In this document: one piece after another, positions 9,101 through 16,929 of the stretch
Position numbering within the stretch: the first letter of the stretch is position 1
How the letters are laid out: the number at the start of each line of letters is the position of its first letter
Assembly: GCA_015852425.1 (NCBI GenBank)
Contig: JAAAIG010000639.1
Coordinates: 1 to 22,873 of the forward strand
Length of the DNA: 22,873 nt
Origin: Gryganskiella cystojenkinii
Taxonomy: Eukaryota > Mortierellomycota > Mortierellomycetes > Mortierellales > Mortierellaceae
Direction: 5' to 3'
Program-made: the position numbers and the translations under genes
The notes under the pieces: generated by a model
Databases searched by the model: none
What the model was told of the DNA's origin: nothing
What the model saw: only the letters and a program-made list of their open reading frames with translations

Positions 9101-10287
9101 CACGGGACACCTTTCCTGCCAAATAGTAAAATCAAGCTCAGACGGTGTCTTGCACGGTTTTCCACTTTGGCTGCTTTAAGGTACCATTTGACAGCTTTGT
9201 TGTAGTCTTGTGGAACACCTTGGCCAGTCTCATACGCTAACCCTAGTTGATATTGGGCTTCTATGCTCTCCTGCTCAGCGGCCATCTGGAACATTTCCAC
9301 GGCCTTGATATCGTTTGGAGGTACACCCAGGCCCATTAGGTATGCCATTCCCATGGAGTACTGGCCATTCTTATCTCCGCTTTTAGCTGCTTTCAAGATA
9401 TGATCCGGTATGCCCTCTTGCTCCTGGGTGACGTCTCGCTCCTGGGTGACGTCCTCAACTAGGCTCTCCTCGAATTCGCTGTCATCATTGGCTACTTCAC
9501 CATTGCCCAAAATGTCAGCCTCGGCATTCACGAGCACCGCCCTTGGCCGTCTTTGAGGATCCTTGTTCCAACATTTGCGAATCCAGTTGGCATAATTCAT
9601 AGGTGTGCCATCAGGGATGACCTCTGTACACCCATCTGCGATGCAGCAGGCCATAGAGTCTGGTGTGTGTCCTTTGTATGGCTCAGAACTTTCAGCAGCC
9701 ATTTCCCACATGACCATGCCCAAGGCGTAAACATCAGACTTGGTAGAGTGTTTGGGTGTTTCAGAGAACAGCTCTGGTGCCATCCATGGCAACGTCCCTC
9801 CTCCACTTCCTTCTCCTGCTACTCTGGCACACCCGAAATCACAGATCTTTGCAAGAAAGCTATCCGAGCTGCTGGTCAGGAGGATGTTGGCGCTCTTTAT
9901 GTCGCAGTGAACGATATCCAAGGAGTGGATGTAGGCCAATCCTAGAGCAATCTGCCTTGTGATGTTCTCTTTGTCATCCTGGTGAAGCATAGGGAGAGCT
10001 TTGGATAGGTCGCCGCCCTCCATGTACTCCATGACGAGCATGTCTCCATGGGATTCATAGAACTGGACGATATGCTGGTCTTGAAGTTGCCTGTGAATCG
10101 CTACTTCCTGCTTCTTCGATTTGCAGGAAGGTTTGAACTTCTTGACCACGACTATTTCAACTCCTTTGGATCTATTGGCGAGAAAAATCTCTCCACCAGC
10201 GCCTATGCCAATGCGCTTTCCTAAAATCAATTCTCTCATCTTTGACGGTAATGTGGTGGTAAGTTCCAAGTTTTTATTCTTCTGCAT
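6184..10287 (-). CDS. Protein kinase with 29 Sel1 repeats (1367 residues)
   Basis: A single intronless frame. The kinase domain spans about residues 21-262: glycine loop GIGAGGEIF (27-35), likely ATP lysine K49, helix-C glutamate near E61, catalytic loop HCDIKSAN (127-134, D129, N134), DFG 150-152, APE 170-172, DVYALGMVMWE and a closing RRP. It is TKL/STE-like. The HRD arginine is a cysteine, so it is a non-RD kinase, but all metal- and ATP-binding residues are present and it should be active. An acidic linker (about 263-295) leads into Sel1-like repeats from about 306: 29 complete units, mostly 36 residues with consensus AQYNLGVMYENG then GVPEDHSKAxEWYLKAANQGH, and a truncated last unit. Sel1 repeats form helical scaffolds that bind partner proteins. 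The start at residue 1 or at M17 both keep the whole kinase domain. The neighbouring kinase at 11446-13410 is a same-strand relative with the same architecture. Confidence 0.93.
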   Translation of the reverse strand: MQKNKNLELTTTLPSKMRELILGKRIGIGAGGEIFLANRSKGVEIVVVKKFKPSCKSKKQEVAIHRQLQDQHIVQFYESHGDMLVMEYMEGGDLSKALPMLHQDDKENITRQIALGLAYIHSLDIVHCDIKSANILLTSSSDSFLAKICDFGCARVAGEGSGGGTLPWMAPELFSETPKHSTKSDVYALGMVMWEMAAESSEPYKGHTPDSMACCIADGCTEVIPDGTPMNYANWIRKCWNKDPQRRPRAVLVNAEADILGNGEVANDDSEFEESLVEDVTQERDVTQEQEGIPDHILKAAKSGDKNGQYSMGMAYLMGLGVPPNDIKAVEMFQMAAEQESIEAQYQLGLAYETGQGVPQDYNKAVKWYLKAAKVENRARHRLSLILLFGRKGVPCDRPRALHWLQEAAKEEFPPSQNALGLLYLNGHCDVPQDNGKAIELFKNAAVQGDVDAYANLGHMFDKGKGAPQDCAKAMEWYLKAADEGHKDAQFNVGGMFENGDGVPKVYSKAIEWYLKAANQGHAVAQYNLGLMCYSGKGVPEDHSKAGEWYLKAADQGHNGAQYNLGVMYRNGDGVPKDHSKSIEWFLKAAIQGDADAQYNLGVMSEDGEGVPEDHCKAEEWYLKAANLGHAGAQCNLGVMYKSGHGVPKDHSKAMEWFLKAANQGNADAQHNLGVMHGNNYGLPKGHSESMEWFLKAANQGHAIAQYKLRLMLENGESAPEEHSESIERLLKAAYQGCPHAQFDLGLMYCDGFQEEDVPEDHSKAREWFLKAANQGHAIAQYNLGVIYESGKGVLKDYPKAVEWYRMAADQGHAEAQHNLGAMYGDGKGFPEDHLKAGKWYLKAACQGHAEAQNNLGVMYKHGKGVPEDHSISMEWLLKAANQGHAIAQFNLGTMYYEGILTDHSKAKEWYLKAANQGHTIAQYNLGVMYENGEGVQEDYSKAREWYLKAANQGHAGAQCSLGRIYKSGHGVPKDQSKSKEWFLKAANQGHAIAQNNLGIMYGEGVLTDHYKAREWYLKAANQGHADAQHNLGVMYGNGHGVPKDHSKSMEWYLKAANHGHAEAQNNLGVIYKNGMGVLEDHAKAREWYLKAANQGHVSAQYNLGVLYSRDVLENSKAREWYLKAANQGHVSAQYNLGMMYDTGKDVPLDHSQAREWYLKAANQGHAKAQYYLGLIYEIGKGVPEDQSEAMVWFLKSANQGYSNAQFKLGLMYGKGVMTDHSKAREWYLKAANQGHADCQYNLGLLYENGQGVPEDYSKAGEWYLKAANQGHASAQYNLGVMYDYARGVPEDNFKAIEWYLNAANQGQAKAQYNLGLLYENGKGVPEDHSKSMEWFLKAAIQGDAEAQIRVGLCHRRQSITVTHTEV
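6364..7632 (-). repeat. Higher-order tandem array inside the Sel1 region (3-unit blocks)
   Basis: Sel1 units 17-28 of the kinase (residues 886-1308) are arranged as four blocks of three. The first unit of every block (17, 20, 23, 26) is short, 33-34 residues instead of 36, and carries a variant loop such as GILTDHSKA, GVLTDHYKA, DVLENSKA or GVMTDHSKA in place of GVPEDHSKA. The other two units of each block are full length. Each block is therefore about 105 residues or 315 bases. This points to expansion by unequal exchange in three-unit steps. Confidence 0.75.
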
Positions 10288-11445
10288 CTGTATCGTTTCT
10301 TGAGCGTAGCTCTCACTGTACCTTAGTTTTTTTAGGCCGGCAGAGATCTCTCTTGAGTGGGATGAAATATAACTCCTGTCGGCAATAGACGCAGGTTAGA
10401 GCAGCAGATCGGAGAGGCGTACAGAACTTGAAGGTGGAACAAACAGAGTGGATGGGGATATGGCAGGAAAAGTTCGTAAGTAATGGTAGTAGAGAAACCA
10501 AAAGAAGTTGAAAAATATGTGTGTCAGCTGCTCTTTTTATGCACGCTAGATTACTTTGCCCCGGCTTTGCCACAATATTCTTTTCTTGTTATCGTTGTTC
10601 TGAGCATGTCGACTAAAAATACGAATTTTGCAAAGTTACTTCGCCATCTTTGATCGCTTGATAATCGGAGTGCAGCCGCACATTTCAGTCGTTGAAAGTC
10701 GACCCGATTGTACAGTACTACCCCTCCCCCCCTTTTTTTGTGAGAGTCGAATTTTTTGTCACATTCTGAGTGGTAGATTTCAATTGACATGCACCGATGC
10801 AACTCCGAGGGTTGTTCAGTGGGCGGAGAAGTGAGCTTTGGGAAGTTTGTGGCACTGCTTGTAAATAATGAAATTCATTGAAATTGTCGTCCGCTTTTTC
10901 CTCAATTCCTGTCGTGATGGTGACAGGTCTTATTGAGGAGATACCTGTTTTTCAAACCACCTAGGCAGAAAATGCCAAGTATCTTCACTTCTCCTTGGAT
11001 AAGGTACAGACTGGTTATTGACAACACGTCGTTTCAAGCCCAAGCTCTTTCATGCACTACTGGCACACACATGAACTGGTCTCAATAGGAAACGGAAAGT
11101 ACATGTTCAGGGTGACCCTATTCCTCGAAATCTCAGTGACAGGCTCGCTGAAAGCATCGCTGATTGCTTACATCAAGAGTGATCGCAAAGCAGAGCTGAT
11201 AATCTACTGAATTCCATCGCTATGGTTCTCTTGCCTACAGTAAGCTTTTCCGTCAGTCCTAATGGCCTCCTCTTTCTTCCTCCTTGACTCTTCACCGATC
11301 CCCTAAATTTGAGAGCGAGCTCATCCGTCCTGATTACACAGTAAATCAAAAATAATTCATGTCACCGTTAGCAGCACGACTGTTCTGGAGAAAAAGGATA
11401 TCGAAATCGTGTTGCCTGCAAAAAGTTTCGCTATTTAGATATGGA
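10288..11445. other. Intergenic region between the two kinase-Sel1 genes
   Basis: It contains the promoter of the 29-repeat kinase (right next to 10287) and the 3' flank of the second kinase. Short frames at 10313-10573 and 10551-10802 have no family features. A C-then-T homopolymer run lies at about 10724-10739. No RNA gene, TATA box or clear poly(A) signal was recognised. Confidence 0.5.
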
Positions 11446-13410
11446 CTAAAGATATCTTACTTCCTCCGTCGGAATAACGTTTGACGGGGACGAAGCAGGA
11501 TTCGCTAATCCTTTATATATTCTATACAATAAAAACGCGGCATTTACGTTTCCTTGGTTTGAGGCTTTCTCCAGCCATTTCTGTGCTTCGTTGTGATCTT
11601 GTTGGACCCCTTCACCATTGTAGTACATTATCCCAAGATCGTATTCCGCTGGCTCAAATCCTTGTGCTGAGGATCTCTTTAACCAATCTATAGCCTTGAT
11701 GCAGTCTCGAGGAGTACCTTCCCCGAACCAGTAAGCCCGCCAAAGATGGTACTGAGCATTGGAGTGACCCTGTTGTGCTTGGATTTGAAGGCATTCGAAT
11801 ACGGACGTCTTGTCCTTGTTCCGAAGCGCAAGAATCAATTTTGCATCCATGTATCCTTGATTCGCAGCCATTTGGAGCCATTCTACTGCTTTTGTGGCGT
11901 CTTGAGGCACGCCGTCTCCAGCCATATACATACGATACATATAGAACTGTGAATAGACATGTCCTTGGTGAGCAGACCTCAGGAACCACTTTGAAGCTTC
12001 CGCATAATCTTGAAGAACTTCTTTCCCATCATAATGCAGAAATCCCAAAGCATACTGGGCGTCAATATCTCCCTCCATCGCTGCTACTCGCCACCATTCT
12101 TTGGCAATACTGGTATGGGAGACTACTTCAACGCTGTTTCGGTATATATGTCCCATAATGTTTTTCGCTCCGGAGCATCCGCTATCCGCCGCCTTCCGGA
12201 CCCATTCCGCGGCTTTGACATGGTCTTGTTGCACGCCTGTGCCATTGTAGTAGGTTAGACCCAAGGTGTATTGCGCTCTGGAATACCCCATATCTGCCGC
12301 CTTCTGGATCCATTGCGTGGCCTTGAACTGATCTTGCTGGACGCCTATCCCCTTCTGGTAGACTAGTCCCAAGGCGTATTGGACTTGTGGATGCTCTTGA
12401 TTGACGGCATTCATTATCCTAGCCATAGCTGTTTGTTGATTAAGAGGATATTTTTCATCGAAATCGCGTTGCAAGGTTCTCAAGTCATGCTGTGCATCAG
12501 GGTTTCCTTGTCCAAGTGCCACCCGAAGCAACTCAAACGCATTCTTATGAACGTCGGGATCTTGATCATCACGGAAAATTGAAAGCCCTCTGATGATCAA
12601 GGCATCATCATCATCCAGTTCGACACTGTTAAAAAGTTCTTGCCTATGTGCCAGGGGGTCTTGGTCGAGACTATGGACTTGTTCATTTAGGGACGGTCTC
12701 GATGGCAATTCTTGGCGGCGGTTGATTCCTTCTCGCTTGGTGATGCTGAAGGCGTGTGCGATCTTTTCGGCGGATGGTCTTTCCATAGGATTCTTAACAA
12801 GACACTCTTCCATGAGTGTGCGATAATCCAATGGTGTTTTCCCGGGGATCGACATTTTTTCCATCACGACACCCAGAGCATAAATATCTGACTTTTCAGA
12901 GTATTTGGGACGGGCGCAGTTCAGCTCCGGTGCTATCCATCCCCGAGTTCCCCTTGGCGAACACGTCGAAGCAGACAGTGTGGCTGCCAACAGTTTGGCA
13001 CATCCAAAGTCACATAGTTTAACCGTATTCTGCGCCGTCAAAAGAATATTCGTATGCTTGATATCTCTGTGGATTATGCCTTCAGAATGAAGGTACGCAA
13101 GACCTTCTGCTATTTCTGCGACGATCCTTTTCTTGTCTTCCCAGTCTAGCTTTGGAACAGCCTTCTCGAGGGTACCACCATCAGCATACTCCATTATGAT
13201 GTGGAGATGATCTCCTTTCTGCTCAACATCATAGTATCGAGTGATATTCTTGTGGTAGAGTCTGGCGAGAATGTCCACTTCCTTCTTGATTTCTTGGAGG
13301 TTGCAATCGGGCAGACAAAATTTCTTGACAGCGACTTTACTGCCCTCTCTGTCTCTCGTGTACACGGAAGCATATGTACCCTCTCCAACAAGCTTGTCGT
13401 CGTTGGTCAT
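11446..13410 (-). CDS. Protein kinase with about 8 Sel1 repeats (654 residues)
   Basis: An intronless frame. The kinase domain is at residues 5 to about 222: glycine loop VGEGTYASVY (8-17), ATP lysine K29, helix-C E44, catalytic loop HRDIKHTN (114-121, D116), DFG 134-136, GWIAPEL (157-163), DIYALGVVME and ERP. All catalytic residues are present and the loop is an RD type, most like MAP3K/STE11 kinases. A polar linker (about 223-275) leads to Sel1-like repeats from about residue 335, with conserved cores such as VQYALGLVYQKG, AQYTLGLTYYNG, AQYALGFLHYDG and AEYDLGIMYYNG. Several units are degenerate (GAKNIMG, DAKLILA), so the array is older or less homogenised than in the neighbouring 29-repeat kinase. 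Its start at 13410 faces the MLKL-like gene at 14519. Kinase plus Sel1 suggests signalling on a partner-binding scaffold; the target is unknown. Confidence 0.93.
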   Translation of the reverse strand: MTNDDKLVGEGTYASVYTRDREGSKVAVKKFCLPDCNLQEIKKEVDILARLYHKNITRYYDVEQKGDHLHIIMEYADGGTLEKAVPKLDWEDKKRIVAEIAEGLAYLHSEGIIHRDIKHTNILLTAQNTVKLCDFGCAKLLAATLSASTCSPRGTRGWIAPELNCARPKYSEKSDIYALGVVMEKMSIPGKTPLDYRTLMEECLVKNPMERPSAEKIAHAFSITKREGINRRQELPSRPSLNEQVHSLDQDPLAHRQELFNSVELDDDDALIIRGLSIFRDDQDPDVHKNAFELLRVALGQGNPDAQHDLRTLQRDFDEKYPLNQQTAMARIMNAVNQEHPQVQYALGLVYQKGIGVQQDQFKATQWIQKAADMGYSRAQYTLGLTYYNGTGVQQDHVKAAEWVRKAADSGCSGAKNIMGHIYRNSVEVVSHTSIAKEWWRVAAMEGDIDAQYALGFLHYDGKEVLQDYAEASKWFLRSAHQGHVYSQFYMYRMYMAGDGVPQDATKAVEWLQMAANQGYMDAKLILALRNKDKTSVFECLQIQAQQGHSNAQYHLWRAYWFGEGTPRDCIKAIDWLKRSSAQGFEPAEYDLGIMYYNGEGVQQDHNEAQKWLEKASNQGNVNAAFLLYRIYKGLANPASSPSNVIPTEEVRYL

Positions 13411-13912
13411 GATCTACTAGCTATTAATGAGAATGTAATTTGTAGCATCCGAAAATATTGTGAATAACCGAACCGTAATGCACCGCAAGATAGCATGATA
13501 GCAAAGGTAAAAATCGAGAAGTGATATGAATATACAGTAATCGCACGACCAGGACACAGGCAATGTCTAGAACCACGAGCAATGGAGAGGCAGAGTAAAC
13601 TTACTAGTGTGGATTTGATGTGGTGTACTCGGGCGGGGATTTCTGGTGAAGATCACAAACAATAAAGAGAATTTCGAAAAAAAATGTAGATGGGCGAAAA
13701 GTAAAGAGCACAGAGAAACAGAGAATGGAAATATAGAAAAAGGCGAAGTTACCCTCCCCTAAGAGCGGCAAATGGGCAAAAATCAGGCCTGAGAGCGAAG
13801 GTGAATTGAAAATTGTGGCGAAGTAACCTTGTGGTTTTAGTTAGACTATAGTTACTGACTCATTAATAGAGAAAGGGCTGTGGGGTTTGAAGAATATGGC
13901 TGAAGTGATTTC

Positions 13913-14220
13913 CTGTGAGGCAAAGTAGTGAGCTCTCAACACCGAGAAAGAAGCAAAGGGGCGAAAGGGACTTCAACAAAGTTTATGGGAAAGATTGGTT
14001 CTGAGGGTAATGCAGTGTGGTTTGAAAACTGGTGCATGTGGTTTCCCTGTGAGGCAAAGAAAAGGGCTCTCAAGGCCGACAAAGGAGCAAAGGACAAATG
14101 AGACATTGACAAAGTTTATGGGAAAGGTTGGTTCTGAGGGACAGCTGATAGTAGAGAGAGGTTGATTCGGAGGGACTGTGCGTCTGAAAATTGTGGCGAA
14201 GAATTTTTTGTGAGGCAAAG
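13913..14220. repeat. Imperfect tandem repeat, about 134-base unit
   Basis: The word ctgtgaggcaaag begins at 13913 and again at 14047, and a related tgtgaggcaaag lies at 14209. In the first two copies a second block, caaagtttatgggaaag then (a/g)ttggttctgaggg, follows at 13977 and 14110. A further shared word, gaaaattgtggcgaag, occurs at 13808 and 14186. Spacing is 133-134 bases for the first pair and 161 for the next. The repeats carry several of the GGCGAA sites, so duplication could have built the site cluster. Confidence 0.65.
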
Positions 14221-14438
14221 TCATGGGGACAAAAGGGCGAAAACAATGGCGAAAGTGAGAGCAAGGCAAGATTAGTGAGATGCGGCTTTTGGAACTGCTG
14301 AAGGGTGAAGCAATGCACGAGTTTTCGCTGGGGCTCATGTGGTAGATAAAAGGGTGGCCAACTGAACCTCCTCAGATTTTCTTACAACATTCTTTCCTAA
14401 AAACACTTAAGCACCTCCTGCAAACATCGCTAATCTAG

Positions 14439-14516
14439 GTATATTTCCCTTGCTATTTTCGCCTTGCCAAGCCTTGCAGTCAATCCTCTTTAATTAACTC
14501 TCTGTTCTTGCGCTAG
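14439..14516 (+). other. Probable 5' UTR intron of the MLKL-like gene
   Basis: A donor gtatat follows ..aatctag and an acceptor ..gcgctag ends two bases before the ATG at 14519. The 78-base span is pyrimidine-rich with a branch-point-like ttaac about 20 bases before the acceptor. Size and signals fit the coding introns elsewhere in the window. A TATA-like gataaaag at 14344-14351 lies about 90 bases upstream of the donor. Confidence 0.45.
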
Positions 14517-14518
14517 AT

Positions 14519-15751
14519 ATGGACGCCGGACACGCTCTGGACTTAATTGTCGAGATTAGAACCACGTATAACTCTGTCAAGTTCAACCGCGCTAGATGCA
14601 ATCAAGTAGTCATGCTCTGTAATGTGATCGATCAAGAGATAAAACGGAATGCAATCCCAAAGTCGAACGACGAGGAATTTCTGAATCTGGTTGAAACCCT
14701 CAAGGAGTGTAGGAAGTTCCTCCTCAAGATATCGAAGTCTGGCCTCATACTGAGAATCTGGCGGTCTGTAGACGTCCCTGTCGAGTGTGACTTTTATGTC
14801 AACGCTTTGGAAACCTGGCTTCGACATATTAAGGCTAAGATCCCTGTTGCTGAGTCTGACCAATTTTCGAAACAAGACGCCGAATTTAAAATCGCTACCA
14901 GGAACACAAGAGATCGCTTGCAGAAAGCGAAAAGAATCGCGGAAACACCCAATCTCAGCTCCAAGGTTCTTGAAGTCGCTTCAATTCAACTCAGCGATAT
15001 CCAATTTGGATCTAATATTGACCATTTTACGCTGGGGGTTGTCAAAGAAGGACTGTACAACAAAATGAAAGTTTACCTGAGAATGCTCAATGAGCGAATG
15101 GAGCCGCGAGTACTAGAGTTTGCCAAAAAGGGAGTCCTCCTGAACAAGCAATTGAAGGACTGCAGTAATATTCTCCCAATCCATGGCATCTGCGATGGAC
15201 GCATCGTTGTGACAGGAGCAAGTTCGCATGGTCTCCTAAGCAAATTTCAGTACGACTTATCGATTCTAGACAAGATTGCCATCGCTCGAAAGATCGCGAC
15301 TGCAGTGTTCTACATTCACCAAGCCAGTGCTCTCCACAGGGACATTAGGGCCTGCAACATTTTGCTCGACGATGGGCTGGAACCCATGCTCACGGGATTT
15401 GAGTTATCTAGGGAGATAAAGGATCCCACTGGCGAACAGGAGGTCGAAGAACATGTCCGCTATTGGTGGTCTCCGGATAAGAAAGGTGGCGGCGGCAGCT
15501 CTAGAGATTCCGATGTGTACTCCTTTGGAGTCTTGATGTACGAAATCTCCATGCAAAAGGAGCCCGAAACTGGGGATACAAAAGTCCTGATGGAAGAGGA
15601 GATGGACACCACTGATCGCCAATATTCTCTACTCATGGGGGATTGTCTTGGTGACCGGAACAGGAGACCTACAATGGAAGCAGTCTCCGATAGACTGCTA
15701 TTGATCGAAAGTGGTATCACTCGAGGCAATTCAGCACATGTAGAGCCTTGA
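14519..15751 (+). CDS. MLKL-like pseudokinase with N-terminal helical bundle (410 residues)
   Basis: The N-terminal part (about 1-110) has a helical pattern like the MLKL/HeLo-type bundle: an amphipathic first helix, KFNRARCNQVVMLCNVIDQEI (20-40), a second pair NLVETLKECRKFLLKISKSG (56-75), then DFYVNALETWLRHI (91-104). A brace-like helical stretch follows at about 115-160. A kinase fold spans about 165-400 but is degraded. No glycine loop is visible, and the likely ATP lysine position in MKVYLRML is arginine (R188). The catalytic loop is HRDIRACN (273-280) with R277 for lysine, DFG is replaced by GFE (293-295), and APE by SPD (318-320). DVYSFGVL (333-340) and RRPT (382-385) are kept. It should not catalyse phosphotransfer. 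In animals, MLKL with the same GFE change ruptures membranes after phosphorylation by an upstream kinase. A similar cell-death role here is inference. It lacks Sel1 repeats, unlike the adjacent kinases. The start follows a probable 5' UTR intron. Confidence 0.88.
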   Translation: MDAGHALDLIVEIRTTYNSVKFNRARCNQVVMLCNVIDQEIKRNAIPKSNDEEFLNLVETLKECRKFLLKISKSGLILRIWRSVDVPVECDFYVNALETWLRHIKAKIPVAESDQFSKQDAEFKIATRNTRDRLQKAKRIAETPNLSSKVLEVASIQLSDIQFGSNIDHFTLGVVKEGLYNKMKVYLRMLNERMEPRVLEFAKKGVLLNKQLKDCSNILPIHGICDGRIVVTGASSHGLLSKFQYDLSILDKIAIARKIATAVFYIHQASALHRDIRACNILLDDGLEPMLTGFELSREIKDPTGEQEVEEHVRYWWSPDKKGGGGSSRDSDVYSFGVLMYEISMQKEPETGDTKVLMEEEMDTTDRQYSLLMGDCLGDRNRRPTMEAVSDRLLLIESGITRGNSAHVEP

Positions 15752-16929
15752 TTTAGCGTGCACGACACCAATTTTCCAAAAATGTTTACAGATCGACATG
15801 TCAGTTCCTCATTGTTAGCGAGGAAGGTATAATTGAACAGTGACTCACTGGAGGAGATACGGCTAAGGGAGTAAGAGAGGCAGCCGCAGGTAGCGCAACA
15901 GTTGGAGCAGCACATGGTATGTTGAGGGGAGGTTGAAGAGGGACATGTGATTAAGGGCCAGTTGAAGATGTAGGGACAGTACAGCGTCTGCACAGGTCTC
16001 CTTGAGTCTCTTGGTGTTGGCGATCCTTTTTCGCATGTGCTATCTTGCCAGTTCTGCCTCTTGTGCGGCCTGTGTGATAGTACCTCCCTTCTGCATTGCG
16101 CTATTTTTTTTGATTTTTCGAAAGAACTGGTTAAGTTGGAGGAGAGATGATGATCAATATTTGGGACAGCGTGGATACGGCATAGAAATATTTTTTGTCT
16201 TACAACTTTTGCATTGTAACGTTAAGAGGGCAAGCCATAGAGCCGACTCCGCTATGGCCAACTTGTTTTCATGAGCGGAAAAAAGAATCCGCTTTGGGAG
16301 CGGTAGTGGTGGATTTTGTCTTTGAATGCTGGAGCGGTTAGGTGCTATGGTGCTTTGTCTCTCAACGTTCTCTCAGGGAAGTACGGGAATGAATTCGGAA
16401 AGTTATTGTGCCGCTGCGTCATTGCGTGATTGCCCTGTTGTATCGTTTTTACACACTATCGCGTTTTGCATTTTGGACTACTACTAAAAATTCGTGTATG
16501 TACGAGATGAGGCTATCTTTCACAGTGCCAGAGACCGAGCACTTAGTTTGGAGGGAGAATCGCAATATGCAAGAGTGATAGTCAATTCAACAACAGTACA
16601 AAGTTGTCGTCAAGAGAGCGAAAGAACATATCATAATAGTTCAGTCATTCAAGAGATAGCTAGAAAAAAAAAGTCGCTGGAGAAGATAAAAAAAGGAATC
16701 AACAAATTTCAAGAGAGCGAGAGAAAAGTCCGTGACAGTAGCGCGCTTAAATGCTTTCTAAAAGATAGCTCTCTCAGTGGATATTGAATATTTCCAGAGA
16801 GGATGCAGGCGAAGAAAATAAGATATACATAAAAGCGCGCACTCAAGCTCTTTTCCTGCCCAGCCCTTCAAATTCTCTTAGAGCCACATAATCATTGAAA
16901 AATCGATTTTTTCTAAACTCATATACTAT
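15752..16929. other. Long intergenic region after the MLKL-like gene
   Basis: No convincing gene. A frame at 16002-16274 (+) is hydrophobic but of unlikely composition. A 97-codon frame at 16494-16787 (+) is Lys/Glu/Ser-rich and has no family features. The word caagagagcga occurs twice (about 16611 and 16709) with a weaker copy between. An ataaaagcgcgc word near 16830 recurs just after the F-box gene near 22837, probably by chance. No poly(A) hexamer for the MLKL-like gene was found close to its stop. Confidence 0.45.

Larger units (their letters stand above)
13411..14518. promoter_or_regulatory. Divergent intergenic region, purine-rich, with GGCGAA sites
   Basis: This 1.1 kb lies between the starts of the second kinase (-) and the MLKL-like gene (+). 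The + strand from about 13600 to 14340 is strikingly G/A-rich. GGCGAA followed by A or G occurs at 13693, 13742, 13817, 13960, 14195, 14236 and 14248, all in the same orientation, with an AGCGAAG variant at 13794. Chance would give a given six-base word about 0.14 times on one strand over 560 bases. TTCGCC-like words resemble E2F/MBF-type half sites, but the factor is unknown. Two imperfect copies of a segment of about 134 bases lie inside (see the repeat entry). Open frames at 13973-14338 (-) merely read through these repeats. Confidence 0.6.

Noticed and set aside
13973..14338. 121-codon frame on the - strand upstream of the MLKL-like gene
   Set aside because: It encodes the ~134-base repeats (LRTNLSHKLC appears twice) and has no family features.
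15460..15993. 177-codon frame antisense to the 3' half of the MLKL-like gene
   Set aside because: The sense frame has clear kinase-fold motifs; only the small Cys-rich beginning outside the gene is kept as a weak finding.
16824..16840. ataaaagcgcgc shared with the 3' end of the F-box gene
   Set aside because: A 12-base match with no shared context on either side; probably chance.
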